A stretch of DNA of 64,000 nt from Toxoplasma gondii ME49 (taxonomy: Eukaryota; Apicomplexa; Conoidasida; Eucoccidiorida; Sarcocystidae): assembly GCF_000006565.2 (NCBI RefSeq), contig NC_031477.1, forward strand, positions 388,669 through 452,668, read 5' to 3'. A program made the translations under genes and the position numbers. Of the stretch, positions 11,308 through 23,051 are shown piece after piece. The notes below the pieces were generated by a model. The model had not been told where the DNA came from. It ran no database searches and worked only from the letters and a program-made list of their open reading frames with translations. Each line of letters begins with the position of its first letter. The stretch's first letter is position 1.

Positions 11308-13200
11308 TTACCGATCTGCAACTTTGCCAGACATTTTGCCTGTCGCAGGGTCACTCCGTAGATCGGCCTGTGGTTGTTCCTTCGCGCGTTCTGCGTCCTT
11401 TCGCTTGAAAGCGGAAAACGCGGCGGAACCTGAGAGAGTGAGCAGCACTCCCGCAAGCGCTTGCGGACTCGCCTTTTCGCGTAGAACGATAAAACCTAGA
11501 CATGTCTGCACGCAAGCTTTGACGTAACCCAGAATGTTGAAAGTGAGCGGGGAGGTAAGGCCCACGATCCAGAACGACGAGAGGGTCAGAAAGAGAGCTG
11601 CGACACCTGCCACGGCAACAGAAACAGAAAAGCAAGGCGCCAGGGACTGAAAAGAAGACAGCGACAAAAAGGCGAACTTCGGCCTTCAGACGAGCCGTGA
11701 GCACTACCGCAACACTGCTGAAAGATGCACAACGTCCCGCAGGAGGAAACAAGCCCCTTTTCACGTTTGAGGGTGCGTCTTGTGTAGCGAAATTCGCGAG
11801 TCGACGTGAGAGTTCTGGTGTCTACTCTCCTCACGCGTAACGACTCGAATGATCCCTCTGTTTCTTCCCGTTTCCTTTCCCCCTCCCAGTGCAGACAAAG
11901 GAAACTGCGTGCTGCACCTGCAGATGCCTTTGTGCAGATAGAGGTGTCTCTACCGTCCTTCGAAGTGTGCATCGAGTCTGTCAACAACCCTTCAACTCTG
12001 TCGCACCGTCCATGCAAGGCGCTCCTCTAGCGGCTTTTACGCGTTCTTTATCCAGCGCATGCGTGAGCGGGGCATGCTTTCTTTTCACTGCTTACCTGAA
12101 GCCACTATGAGTAGGAAAATCCAGAAAGGACTCTGGAAGAAGCCACGGTGTCCGTGTGCGACGAGAGCCTCCAGTGACCCGGCAACATCGGATCGCGCAG
12201 GCGACAAACTGCTCTCCGATGCACTGTTCAGTGCTGCCAATGACGGCAGCGCATGTTTGTTCTCCGCCTCTGAGAAAAAGAAGCGAGTGAGGTCGGCACA
12301 TTCGCCCGTGACCCAGATGAGCGGGGGAAACAGAAACGCGGCGTTCACCATGTTGTAGAACATGACGGCGGCGTGGGCGCCGCCCAAGTTGTCGAGAGTC
12401 TTCCGGATGTGAACCGTGTACACAGCTTGAAACAAAGAAGAGACAGCGCCCGTGAACGCCCCCGCGAGGGACAGAGTGGAGGCGTCCAGAGACCCGACCA
12501 GAAAGCCTAGGCAGACGACACCGCAGGAGAGGGCAGCCTCGAGGGAAACGCGGATGTCGAGAATAAGCCTTTGCAGGACCATGTTGAAGAGGAGAGTGAG
12601 TGACCTCGCCACCTGGTAGGTCGATACCTGCACGTGTTTCAGGCAGGTGTTGGAGAAGCCGACCATGCAGACGAAGGCGAGGGAGAGCGGCAGCACTCGG
12701 TACAGAGTCCGCGCGTCTGCGGAGGTCGGAGGGAAGAAAGTCGAGAGACTCGCAGCCGCTGGACTTCTCAGAGAAGATGTGAGCGTGCGGCGGAGAAAGA
12801 GACTCGGCTGACGCGCGAGGCAGCGGGACGATGCCGGCGCTTCCGGCCTCGTCTCAGTCGCAGAACGACTTGCGCGCCCCACTGCAGACAGCAGCAGGTA
12901 TGCGGCAACGCCCACGACTTCCTGTAGCCATGAGAGAGTCAAGGGAAAGGGAAACAAGTCCGAGAGAAGCCGGCGGTTCAGGAAAACGGTGGCGAGTGAC
13001 GCGGCGGTGTAGACGACGCAAGCGCCGACGCACGTGAAAGTTTTCGGGGTGATCTGGGGGAAAAGCGGCGGCCAGAATCTCCAGGAAACGCGACTCGAAC
13101 GCATGCTGGACGGACACTTTGCCTCCGACCGGCAGTTTGACGCCGCAGAAGCAGAAGACGAGACCCCCCCGTCTTCGCGAACTGAGACGTGGCGCCTCAT
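11308..13200 (-). CDS. nucleotide-sugar transporter, GDP-fucose transporter (SLC35C1) type
   Basis: A two-exon gene read on the minus strand: exon 1 13200-12096 (ATG at 13200) and exon 2 11606-11308. The GTAAGC donor is after 12096, the acceptor is a CAG before 11606, and the join is phase 1. The product is 467 residues with about ten hydrophobic helices of the drug/metabolite transporter fold. Matches to SLC35C1 include VVYTAASLATVFLNRRLL, FSNTCLKHVQVSTYQVARSL (human [20 protein letters not shown]), VMFYNMVNAAFLFPPL and SPLTFNILGYVKACVQT (human SPLTHNVSGTAKACAQT). The expected role is import of GDP-fucose into the Golgi or ER lumen in exchange for GMP, supplying protein fucosylation. T. gondii is known to have such a transporter. 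An Arg/Ser-rich loop of about 60 residues between the second and third helices is extra. The usual C-terminal GTAK nucleotide motif reads GYVK. Substrate is inferred from family similarity. Confidence 0.88.
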
Positions 13201-16200
13201 CGCTGTCGCGACGATGAGTTAAAGGAAAGAGAAACCGGTACGAAAACCGGTGTGCAGGTCTCGAGGAAGACACTCTCTTCAAGCGAAACACTCTCGTTAC
13301 ACCACGACAGACTTCAGGTCACAGCCGTTCTTATTTAGATGCAAGGTACGCGGGTGCCCCGATGGCATACGCCCCCGGGATGTCAAGAAAAACTGCCTCA
13401 GAGTTGCAAACAGAGCAGACCTGACCAGAAAAGGGAAGGTGTGATGATGATGCTGCTTGAAAAAACACGAAAATGCGGAAAAAGAGTCGGTGTGTTGAGT
13501 CTGCGTCCAGTGTAAACTCTTTCCTAGCGCCGCTTCATCGCGCCTGCATTGGGAGAGAGTAGGAAAGCGTGGCGAACTGTGCCCTAAGAGAAAGACCTCA
13601 GGGATGGCAAGAAGACAAGAGGCTGCCGAATCCTTTTCGCAGTCTTGTTACCTCTGATTCCAGACGAGCTCACGCTCTTCGAAATTTTTTTCTCGACCTG
13701 TGAAACGCGTACTTGTGCTTCGTGCGTCGAGACCGACGCGACCCTGCCTTACCTCAGCCTACAGCTTCTCCAGGCGCATGCGCGTGCACATCTGGAAAGG
13801 GGTCGCCAGCGGCGCCTTCACTGCCACATTCGCCACGGAAAAGTCTCTTAAAATGAAACCATGAGGGAAGAGAAACTGTACGCTGCAGGCCTTGGAAACC
13901 TCTTCATCACTGAAGACACGACAAGCGGTTTTAACGATTACAACGCCGCCCTGTGCTACAGACGTGCGCCGTATTGAGTACTGGTGGCTCCTCGATTGTG
14001 GCCGCGTGAATATTGATGAAAGGGAAGCTCATAATGCCGTTTGGTTTGCAGAACCGAGAAAAGATGTTCTTTTCAGTTTGAGTAAAGAGCTGCCACAACA
14101 GGGAAGGAAACCACTGTCTTTCGACCCACAGATATAGCGAGGGACTTGATTACATCAGAAAAACGCTGCTGGCCATGGAACTGCATTTCGACAGCAAGAC
14201 ATAGTAAAACGTACTACCTCAGAGCATAAGAAACTTTCCTATGCATGCAGCTCGAATGTTTCTGTACGATGCACGCAGATCAGTTTCAAAGATCCTCATC
14301 ATCCTGACACAAGGACGGCGGTTCCTTTACGGCGTGCAATACTTCAAGACTAGATTGGCCGATATAGACAACATGAAAGATAAATCAGATTCGCCATGAG
14401 GACAAGCTCCCTATACCCTGTACAACATGACGCTTCCTGATGAAGCAGTGCATTTGCAAAGCAACGTTAAGCGAACTGTTGGCATCGAATTTTGACTAAA
14501 CTGCGTGACGATTCGTTCTCCAGAGCTTCGCTTCTACGTCGAGTTTTGAACCCCAGAAAAACCTAAGACTATCGCAGAGGAGTGTGTCACTGTGTCTTGA
14601 AGCAGTCCTGAAAACGAAACCAAACGTGCCAGCTCTGATTTAAATGTACTGCTTTGAAAATTCCCGCAGGAACAAGCACATGTCGGCGAGCGCCGGTCTT
14701 CGCCTGGGACCAACGACAGAACCCCTGCTCTCTCACGCGTGGTTGAACACGGCCAGAGTGAAATTGGACCATCCACAACGCAAATCGTTGCACTAGGGGA
14801 TCTTCAAATGGAGAACATAATCGGAAATACATTGATATTACTCTCCGAGGCAGAGGAAGCGTCAGAGGATGCTTGCGGAACTCGTCTCGCCAATGGAAGT
14901 TTTGTAAACCAACTTCCGCCTGGACTAAGCACTCCCCTTCTTTGACGCACGTTCTTTATTGAAATATGCTTGATCTCAAAGGAACACTGCAAGCGTGTGC
15001 GTTCTTGACACTGGAGGGTAGGGCGGAGCAAGGGTGAGCGACATGCACAAAGTTTGCGCTGGTCGGATCAATCACAGAGACCGCTCAGAGAAATCAGCTA
15101 GGTTTCGGAGCACCGAACAGGTACCCAGGTCGCGAGAAAGACGGGAGGCAGTTTAAGTGGCCGCGAAGTTGGTCCTCCTGTTCGTCGCACCAAGGGTTTT
15201 CACTTTGGTGCTCTGAAAGTGTTATTACTTTGAAGGCGAACCACATAAAACAGACAACTCAGGAACAGGCAGAGTGACACAGCCAAAAAAGAGGACAGTC
15301 AAAAAAATGTGCCCAGTCCATACACGCATTACCTTACTACTGGTGCCGTATTGCGCCTTTTTGCTCGCAATCATTCTCCGCTTTTCTCTTGCTCGGTCGA
15401 CCCCCTGGACAGCCTCAGTTTGTATTTCGTTTGTGTCCCCTCGGTGATTCTCTCTCCCGAGGACCCTCAATCGATCTGCCAGAATCGGGATGCCTCCTGG
15501 ACACGAGCGAGACTCGCTGGCGTCTCGATGTCTGCGGGACGCCCTTGTGACTTTGGTATGATTAAAGCGGAGAAGAGGCAATAAGACGTTGGATCGTCCG
15601 TAAAATGCTGGATCTAAGGTATACAATGGTAAATTTGAAGTGGAACTCTCCCTTACTTCGCCGGTAGTGGCACCCTCTGTCCCAAACGCAGAAATCCGTG
15701 ATCGACTACGTCAAAGCTGAATCCCAACGAGGTATGCGAAGGTTTCCACGGACGTTTTGTTCTTGTAAGCCGTTCCCAGTTAAGAGATTCTGCGCGATTG
15801 GCACCATCTGCCATAAATGCAGAGAACTTCTTGGTTCGCTTCAACTGCTGACTACGGCTGTGGTCACTGGGTGCCTTTCTCTCGCAGAACGCTCAAGTTT
15901 TGAGGGGGTTGCTTTTGTGCAGCAAGAAACAAGACAGTCAGTTGCAGGCCTGTTCGGCGTTAGTCTCGTTCTCAAAAGCATCCTCATAAAAATCCATTAG
16001 CGGGGCACGGGAGAGTCACGAACAAAGCCGCTTGAGATGAAAAGGACAACGCACATTTTCAGACGCGTCATGCTGTGCCATGCAGCGCGAAGTACTTGCC
16101 TAGGAGTGTGCGAGGGGACCTTTCGTGTCCATTGTTTTGTCGCAAATCAGGTTTATGAACATCCGCTGTGTCCAACCATGACGTTCAAATTTAGCTCAGA

Positions 16201-17322
16201 ATAATGGCGGGGCTATCAGTTAAAATTAGTTACTCTTGCCATTATGACACGTTTACGTTTCAGTGTTACATCAGTTCCGTGGCATCTTCCAAATACCAAA
16301 ATCCTGCGTCCCCAGTTCTTTGGCATCACGGTTTCGACAAAGCACTCCGTGTATCTCTTGAGCGTATTCCGGACACTCCTACTCTAATCCGATAACTAAA
16401 GACATTCAAGATCTAAAACCAGTATTTCACCTCGCAGTATAGGCTCGAAAAAAGAGAGGAACACCATATCAAACTTTTTTGCGGGGACGTTTTCTGAAAT
16501 GATACGCGGTATGTAAACGTCAAGCGGCCGGTGTGAAAAATCTTCAACAGGTACGCCAACAGCTGTTGATGTGCGCCGTCAGCCGCAATCCCACGGACGC
16601 TACGCTGTGACTTGGCAGTAGCGTTCTGAAGCAAATGTTATATTCGGAATACTCTGAAGCCCAACGCTTGAAAATAATCTCTGGTTCTCATGGGAAGCTC
16701 TCGTGTAAAGTTGTGGTCGCTGCCAGCGAACAAGGCGACGTTCACAAGAAATGCGTGCCTTGCGGTGGATCTACAGGTGCAGATAAAAAGAAAACTACAA
16801 AATGCAGGACAGCAATAACAAGTAGTAAGCAACAGTCTTGACCAGGTAAAAAACAAGAGAGGGCAAGGAATCGTTCCAGGGTAATGGAGCAAACTCGTCA
16901 TTCAGTTCCAAGATAACGCATTGCATGCCATTTGAGGAAAAGTCTCGAATTGTGTAGGAACGCGACTTGAGTGAGGCGGCAGAAAAAATATCGCCCCCGG
17001 ATTTTCCACTGAGAGTGAAATGCTCTGGTTGTTGCTTACTCTTCACGCTTCACGCAAGAGAAAAGTACAGCTTCTGCGCAAGACGGCCCTTGTCAGTTGG
17101 CCAATCTTGTTTCGATTGGCAGAATGCATGCCCGTGGTGAGTCCAGTTCATAGAAAGCGCGCGCGGGTTTTACGCTACTAACACTAGGAGGTTTCCCCGC
17201 ATCTTTGTTCCTTGTTTGGTCTGCCCGTTTCCTTGTTTGTTCTCTTTCTTTTTTGCATTGAGAGAGGGGGAGACGAATCAAAAGGTCGTACGCCTCTCGA
17301 ACCCGGCGCGAGGAGAGACTGC
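13201..17322. other. intergenic region (divergent promoters), no gene seen
   Basis: Lies between the start of the minus-strand transporter and the start of the plus-strand TFIIIC-like gene, so it must hold both promoters. All open frames are short and unconvincing. Composition is more AT-rich than the exons, especially 14100-14500 and 16100-16900. A diverged direct repeat around a GGCACC..CTG motif at about 15668 and 15799 is too weak to classify. Confidence 0.5.
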
Positions 17323-18507
17323 ATGCGGGGGCCGGAGCGAAGGAAAGAAACCGATGCTGCCTCGCAGCAGGCACGGCGTAGCACAGCGCCTCTAGGAGGA
17401 ACAACGGACAGAAATGACTGGCAAGGGTGGACTAGTGAAGGCGTTGAAGTCATGAGTAGCTCCGGAGTTCGGCGAGAGGTTGAGAGTCGCCCAGAGCACT
17501 GGTGCGACGGGTCGCGACGCCAACCAGCGGTCAAGCACCTCCGCACAGAAGACGTGGAAGTTGTCGACAAAAAGGGGGAGGCTGAGACTGTCTTTAGGGG
17601 AGACAGATCAGAAGAAGACGAAGAAAGTGACGGTGACGATCCCGTAGTATCCGCCGAGCTCGTTCTCCTCAATTTTCCGGAGTTGGCCAACACCCGGTTC
17701 TTCGCATCCTCTCAAGAGAGTCCAGCCATCGTTACCCCCCAGAGTCTGTCATCTGTTTGCGCTCCTGCAGCCTCTCTTTCTTCATGTCCCACCGCGCAAT
17801 CCAGCTGCTCATCCGACGATGTGAACGGTCCGTCAGATTTCTCCCCCCGATCTGCTTCTTCCACGCGTCCTACCGAGGCGGAGCCTCCACCTCGAAAAGC
17901 CTGTGGGTCTGAAACTGCCGATCGCGATGCTCCAGCAGACGTCTGTTGTGCCGCTGTCTCGGCGGCGGCCGCTGTGCGGTCTCTCGGAAATTCCCTGCGA
18001 TCTGATAAGGAACAGGGAGAAAAAACTCAACGGAAGAATGAGTACGCGTCGCCTGGTGCGGACAGTCAGTCTGTCGGCGCATCTGTGACTTCTTCATCAG
18101 GTGCGTGTGCGGTACAGCTTCGCGGCTTGACAACTGCGCAGCCGCTAGCATTGGTCGGCGACTGTTTTTCCTTCGTGGGCCGCCAAGTTCGAGATCCTCT
18201 GGAAACAGTCGTTTTGCTGCGGAAGGCAGACAGTAGAAAGATTGCGGCTGGACCACAGCGGCTGTCCGTTGCGGAGTCTCGACCGCCCGTTTTGCCCGAA
18301 AATGTTTGCAGCAGCGGTGAGGCGGGGAACGGAAGTAGTCCTTGCACCGGAAAGACCGAGAGTTTCACGGACCGCGGAACGAGGAAGAGAGGGAAAGAGG
18401 GAAACGATGAGATAGATGTTGTGGCGGGACTGGTCGGCCGATCTATTGACTTCATCGTCGACATTCAGGCAGCCGCGGGCCTTGCTGCAGTAGAACGAAG
18501 CAGCTGA
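17323..18507 (+). CDS. putative TFIIIC tau55/GTF3C6-like protein
   Basis: A single-exon protein of 394 residues from ATG 17323; a later ATG at 17452 is possible. Most of it is Ser/Glu/Arg-rich and probably disordered. Two short ordered-looking segments match the TFIIIC subunit 6 beta-barrel in order. One is an acidic run followed by AELVLLNFPEL at about 111-121 (human GTF3C6: acidic run, then QLVLVELSG). The other is VGDCFSFVG at about 278-286 followed by DPLETVVLLRK (human VDSCVFAGEYEDTLGTCVIFEE). If correct, it would be part of the RNA polymerase III factor that binds A and B boxes of tRNA genes. The two halves are about 150 residues apart instead of about 20, so a Ser-rich insert would sit in a barrel loop. 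The function is inferred from this pattern only; a profile search would be decisive. Confidence 0.55.
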   Translation: MRGPERRKETDAASQQARRSTAPLGGTTDRNDWQGWTSEGVEVMSSSGVRREVESRPEHWCDGSRRQPAVKHLRTEDVEVVDKKGEAETVFRGDRSEEDEESDGDDPVVSAELVLLNFPELANTRFFASSQESPAIVTPQSLSSVCAPAASLSSCPTAQSSCSSDDVNGPSDFSPRSASSTRPTEAEPPPRKACGSETADRDAPADVCCAAVSAAAAVRSLGNSLRSDKEQGEKTQRKNEYASPGADSQSVGASVTSSSGACAVQLRGLTTAQPLALVGDCFSFVGRQVRDPLETVVLLRKADSRKIAAGPQRLSVAESRPPVLPENVCSSGEAGNGSSPCTGKTESFTDRGTRKRGKEGNDEIDVVAGLVGRSIDFIVDIQAAAGLAAVERSS

Positions 18508-21500
18508 AATGGGGATTTTTGCTCGGTGCTTCTTTGTCAGCACTCTACACAAATGAATTCTACTGTTTCTGTTTCCCACGAGAAATTAGCTTGTTCTTTT
18601 TTTCCAGCAAAGCGGCTGCCGCTAGAAGACGAAGTAGCGGAGCTTGCGATGATGCCATTCAGCACAGGTAGTGGCTGTACTATTACCGGTGTGTGTTGGA
18701 TGCTCTTGTTTTGACACAGGGAGTTTTAGTGTCTTAATATCGCGGCTTCTTTCCGCCTCAAACAAGTTTATTTTCAGTTTGTCGTTCGCATGGTTATTAC
18801 TCACTCCCGTCATTTGGACATGTGCGTAACGAAAATGAGCACGTTGACTTTCAGCTTTTCGAAACGAAGTGCGCATGGGTGTTAGACTTGAAATCTTTGT
18901 CTGGTCCAAGACATTCATGCGGCCTCTGGAGACTTGGAAAACTTGAGGCCTTTGTCGAAGGCGCCCTTCGTGAGGAGCTGCACGGTGGAAGTACAGGGTT
19001 TGCGCCTAAACGTCAATTAGTCTGTTCAGAGACGTCAACACTGAACTGATGGTGGATCCAGGGTGTACTGTTCCCCTTGCCCAGAATATCGACCTATAAC
19101 GAAGAGAAGGAACTGTTCTAATATCTGTCCTGACAAAGGAATTGTTCGTTTTCGCCACGACCCGCCTTGTGCACCTCTGCTCAGGCCTCATCGTACTCCT
19201 CACATCTAGAAACCAGAAGCTATGAATCGAGGAGGCACTGTCTAGAAAGCTTTATGGCAATCAATAGAGAGGAATCAGATTCCATTATTCATAACGGCCA
19301 GTGTGCGAAACTACTGACGTGTGCCTCGTGGCAAAACGCCCACTGTAAAATCCAAGAACTTCGTGCGCTGGAACAATGAAGTGGAAAGTGAGCAGGTAAA
19401 CTCAATTGTGCAAGAACTCCTCTGACAAGAGACAGGGTGCGCCCACCCGTGTACCACGAGAAACGAGAGATGAATGTGCTCCGTAGAGAGAGATAACTCA
19501 TGACATCTGTAATCCGTCGCACGAGTGTGCTACAAGAACGCCCAAAAGAAGCAACGGGCATTTCCAACCTTGTCTCTGGGCAGCGCGTTTATCTGGTTGC
19601 CAATTATGTCTCGTTTCGTCTACGAAGTTTTGCAAGTCTACGTCGACCAAAAGTCTGCCACGAGACAGGAACGCATAACAACTTGATCGTGCCATTCGTT
19701 TGTTGCCGCTGTCCAAGAAGGCAACAAACGGTTTCAGACGGCCATTGGAGGGTTCCGAACCTTCCTTCTATCTGACACTGCGTCCGGCCAACCAGCCGCA
19801 CACCTTGCAGAGAATGTGTGTTCCATGGAAAATAGGTACCAACTCGTTTCAATTTCAATTTGGCGTGGGTTAAGCTTGCCCCGTCGCAAACCGGTCAAAC
19901 AGAAAGCTGCGGAATTCTTCACAGCGTAACTGCCGTTGCGCTCCCTGAAAAGCGTGAGGATCTTTTTGACTTCCTTGCTCGCGTCGATTCTCTTCCTGTC
20001 CATACCTACTCAGGGGATGGTATCAAACATATACAGCGGCTCTTTTCTTTGTCGCTCCAGACTCTCTCGTTTGAATTACTCACGTCGAGGAAGGCAGGCG
20101 CGGGCTGTTCAGACTACACGCGAGTTGCGTCGTGTATATTGTGCCGGCGCTCAAGCACTTGTGTGAGCGACTCATCGCAATTTTTGTGGTAAGACGGCCT
20201 CACAGAGGTCGCCCCGCTTCGACAATTTGCTAGATTTGGTGTTGTGTGTGGATTTTTGACTTCGAAGAAAGAATTCCTCACCACAAAGGTCGCGTTTTTG
20301 GTCGCTGCAAACACAGCTTGGTGGTCAGTCACTGTCGCTGTACACCGAACGCAGCCGACGGCTACTGGGAGACGCCGCGATTCGTTTTCACCGTTTTGAC
20401 TACCAGTTTATTCACGGAGTTCGCTTACTCTTTTGGCAGAGTCTGGTGGAGCCTGATTAAACACATAGAGCAAGGCAGCTTAGGGTTTCGCGGGTTTGCT
20501 TCCTTCCTTTGTTTCCGTCCGCAGAGGCACCGTGAGGCTGCGTGGCGTGCATTTCGCTCTGCCCTCGGCGGAGAACCTCACAGAAGCGGCTTTGTACTGG
20601 CGCTCGCGCGGTTAGCTCCACGAGGAGAGGTCGCTGGAATTGACTTTTTGTAAAGAATTGTTTACCTTTCGCCTTTAGACAACTTCGGGAAGGAGCCGCG
20701 CGGCGTCCTGATTTAGTAAAGGAGCCACGCAGAAAGGTTCTCGTCCCAGCACGGGCGCGAAGCAGTTGAGTGGTCTCCGGACCTCACACACGAGGGAGAA
20801 CACTCCCTCGACGGCTGCGTTGTTTGTTTGGGTGCGGTTCTTTGTTTTGCCCTCTTTTGTGAGATTTTCTCTCTCCAACTTGCAGGAGAGCGAGTAATGT
20901 GCGGCGTTAGCGCCTTTTGTCGTAGAAAATGGAAGAAACCCATGATAATGCCATTTTGAGAGTGCCGTAGCCCACCCGCATTCCGTGTATTTCCCGTCGG
21001 GTCCGTGTCTCTCGGGAAGCCTTCGTAGAATCTTGTTTTTCGTCTCTCGCTGACTCTGCCCTTTTCAAATGAAATTTTTTGTGGTTTCCAAGCGGGGAGA
21101 CTGGGATCCGTTGTCGAAGGGCTCGATGGTCCGGCGAAGGTCTGTGCAGTTTTCTGGGCGCTGAAACGATGCGCCTTTTTCCGCAAACCTGGCGCTCTGC
21201 AGCAGAGGGAAGTCTGAGGAGCTGACCGGCGCACGAATTTCCGGCTGGTCAGCACGCCGCCGCGCGAAGAATTTCTCGCGTTTCTGTGCATTTTTTTCTA
21301 TCCTTTCTTCCGCGCCCTATCGGCGGTTCTGCTTGCACCTTGTGTCTAGGAATGCACTCTGTCTTTTTGCGCCCGGCAACTGGGGGTGAATTTTTTCTCG
21401 CGTTCTCCCCTTCCAGTCTCTCGCAGACCTTTGCTCCCCTTGTCACTATCCTTTGTGTTGTGAGTCTTTCCCCGTCCGTACCGCCAAGCTTCAGCCGTTG

Positions 21501-23051
21501 TTTTCCGCGTTTCGTCGCCGAGTCCGGCTTCTCCGGTCTTGCGCAGCCGTACGAGGAACCCAGTTTTCGTGGATTTTTTAATGCCTTTTTGTGCCCCAGT
21601 GCGGAACAACACAGAACCTTTTACAAGCGCAAATCTCTCTCGGGTTCCGAACTTCGAGCTCACTCTCCCTCCTTTCTCTCTGTTGAAGAAGGCACGCGAA
21701 GCGCCAGCAGCTGCGCCGTCGATTTATGTATCCGGTGCCGCGTTTCCCCGACAACGATTTAGATGCTGAGTTCTGTTGTGTCTTGTTTAGAGAAATCTTT
21801 CGAGTTTCTGGAAGTCCAGTGGTTCCGAAGGACCGACGCGTTGAGCATTTTCGGTGGCTTCCTAAATTCGTTCCGGGTCGTCCCCAGTGTCTTCTTTTTC
21901 CCCACTCGGTTTCCTTTGCAGAACAGCGGGGCCGGGGCGCAGAGCCCTTCGCTTTTAGACAAAAAGAACAAACGGTAGAAGCCCTCTGATGGAAGCTCTA
22001 CGGCCTCGCTGTCTTGTTACGTGGTAACTCGCGTTCCTTGGTTGCCAGCGCTGTGGGTAGCCGGCAAAGCAGACCGTGTCGCCTTTCTACGAACTGAATG
22101 AGCCCAGGCTTCTGTAACGGTTTTCGATGAACAGACGTCGAAGAGCTCGCTCCTTTTCGTGTGCACCAGAGTGCTTACACAAGACTTAGACGCCCGTGTC
22201 TCAGTTGTCTCGGAGAGAGAGCGGCTGCAAGAGAATTCGAGAGTTATTTTTCTTTCTCACAGGTTCGCGGTTTCGAAGGGGACCGGTGACTGCCGCAACC
22301 CAAGCTTCAGGAACCCGGAGAAAGGAAATTCCAACAGGTTCTCACACAGTCTGAGGATCCGAACTCTCCAGATTATCTGACCTGTTACTCTCCACTTCGA
22401 GTCCTTTCACAGTTTCTCGACGGCATGCCGCCTGTCCAGTCTTTCTTCGCGTCTGGCATCTCTTGGTGGCGACAAGTCGAGGATCTCTAATAACGGCCGT
22501 CGGGATTAGCTTAGATGTGAGCTTTCCCCGTCTTCAGTCTCGCGCCTTCTGCCTCGCATCTCGTGCTGTGACGCAGGCCGGGGGCTCTGGTCGACCTGGG
22601 AGGTGAAACTGTATCGGTCTGTCATCGGTGTCGCTGTTCTGCTCGTTTCTGCTCTCTCTCTGAACACACAGGCGCGTGCCGCCCTCAGCTTCGCGCCTGT
22701 ATCCTTTTGCCTGGTGTCTGCCGAGACCGGTCGGAACTGAGCGCATTTGTCGCGTCTCTTCGTTTTCTCCTCTTCTTCGTCTTGATCTCTCCCTGCGTGT
22801 CTGTCCGTCTCGACATGTGCGTAGACGCGGCGTTCAGTCTGTGTTGGCCTGCCCTCTCTTTTCCGAGATTCCGCTGTGAGCACGGTCCCGTCGGTGTGTA
22901 GTGATCGCCGCCTAGACCCGCAGGTCATGGCGATGCATCGAGGGCCGTAGGAGCGTCTGTCCTCGCTGTATGTGTTTCTCCTCGCCGATTCCAGAGCGGT
23001 CTTGCGCTCTCGTGGCGCCTCCCTCGCAGCCGCAGAATCCGCAATCTGACG
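18508..23051. other. intergenic region upstream of the channel gene
   Basis: About 4.5 kb without a supported gene. A 192-codon ATG frame on the minus strand (21291-20713) and a 135-codon plus frame without any ATG (20246-20653) carry no recognisable features. The last kilobase is GC- and pyrimidine-rich and probably forms the promoter and 5' UTR of the channel gene. Confidence 0.5.

Noticed and set aside
15660..15900. Diverged direct repeat around GGCACC..CTG and GCAGA motifs (about 15668 and 15799)
   Set aside because: Similarity covers only about 25 bases with many mismatches; not enough to call a repeat family or a transposon remnant.
20246..20653. 135-codon plus-strand frame
   Set aside because: No ATG anywhere in the frame and no splice partner or recognisable motif.
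20713..21291. 192-codon minus-strand ATG frame
   Set aside because: Arg/Ser/Thr-rich with no structured segment; overlaps an equally open plus frame, as expected by chance in GC-rich DNA.
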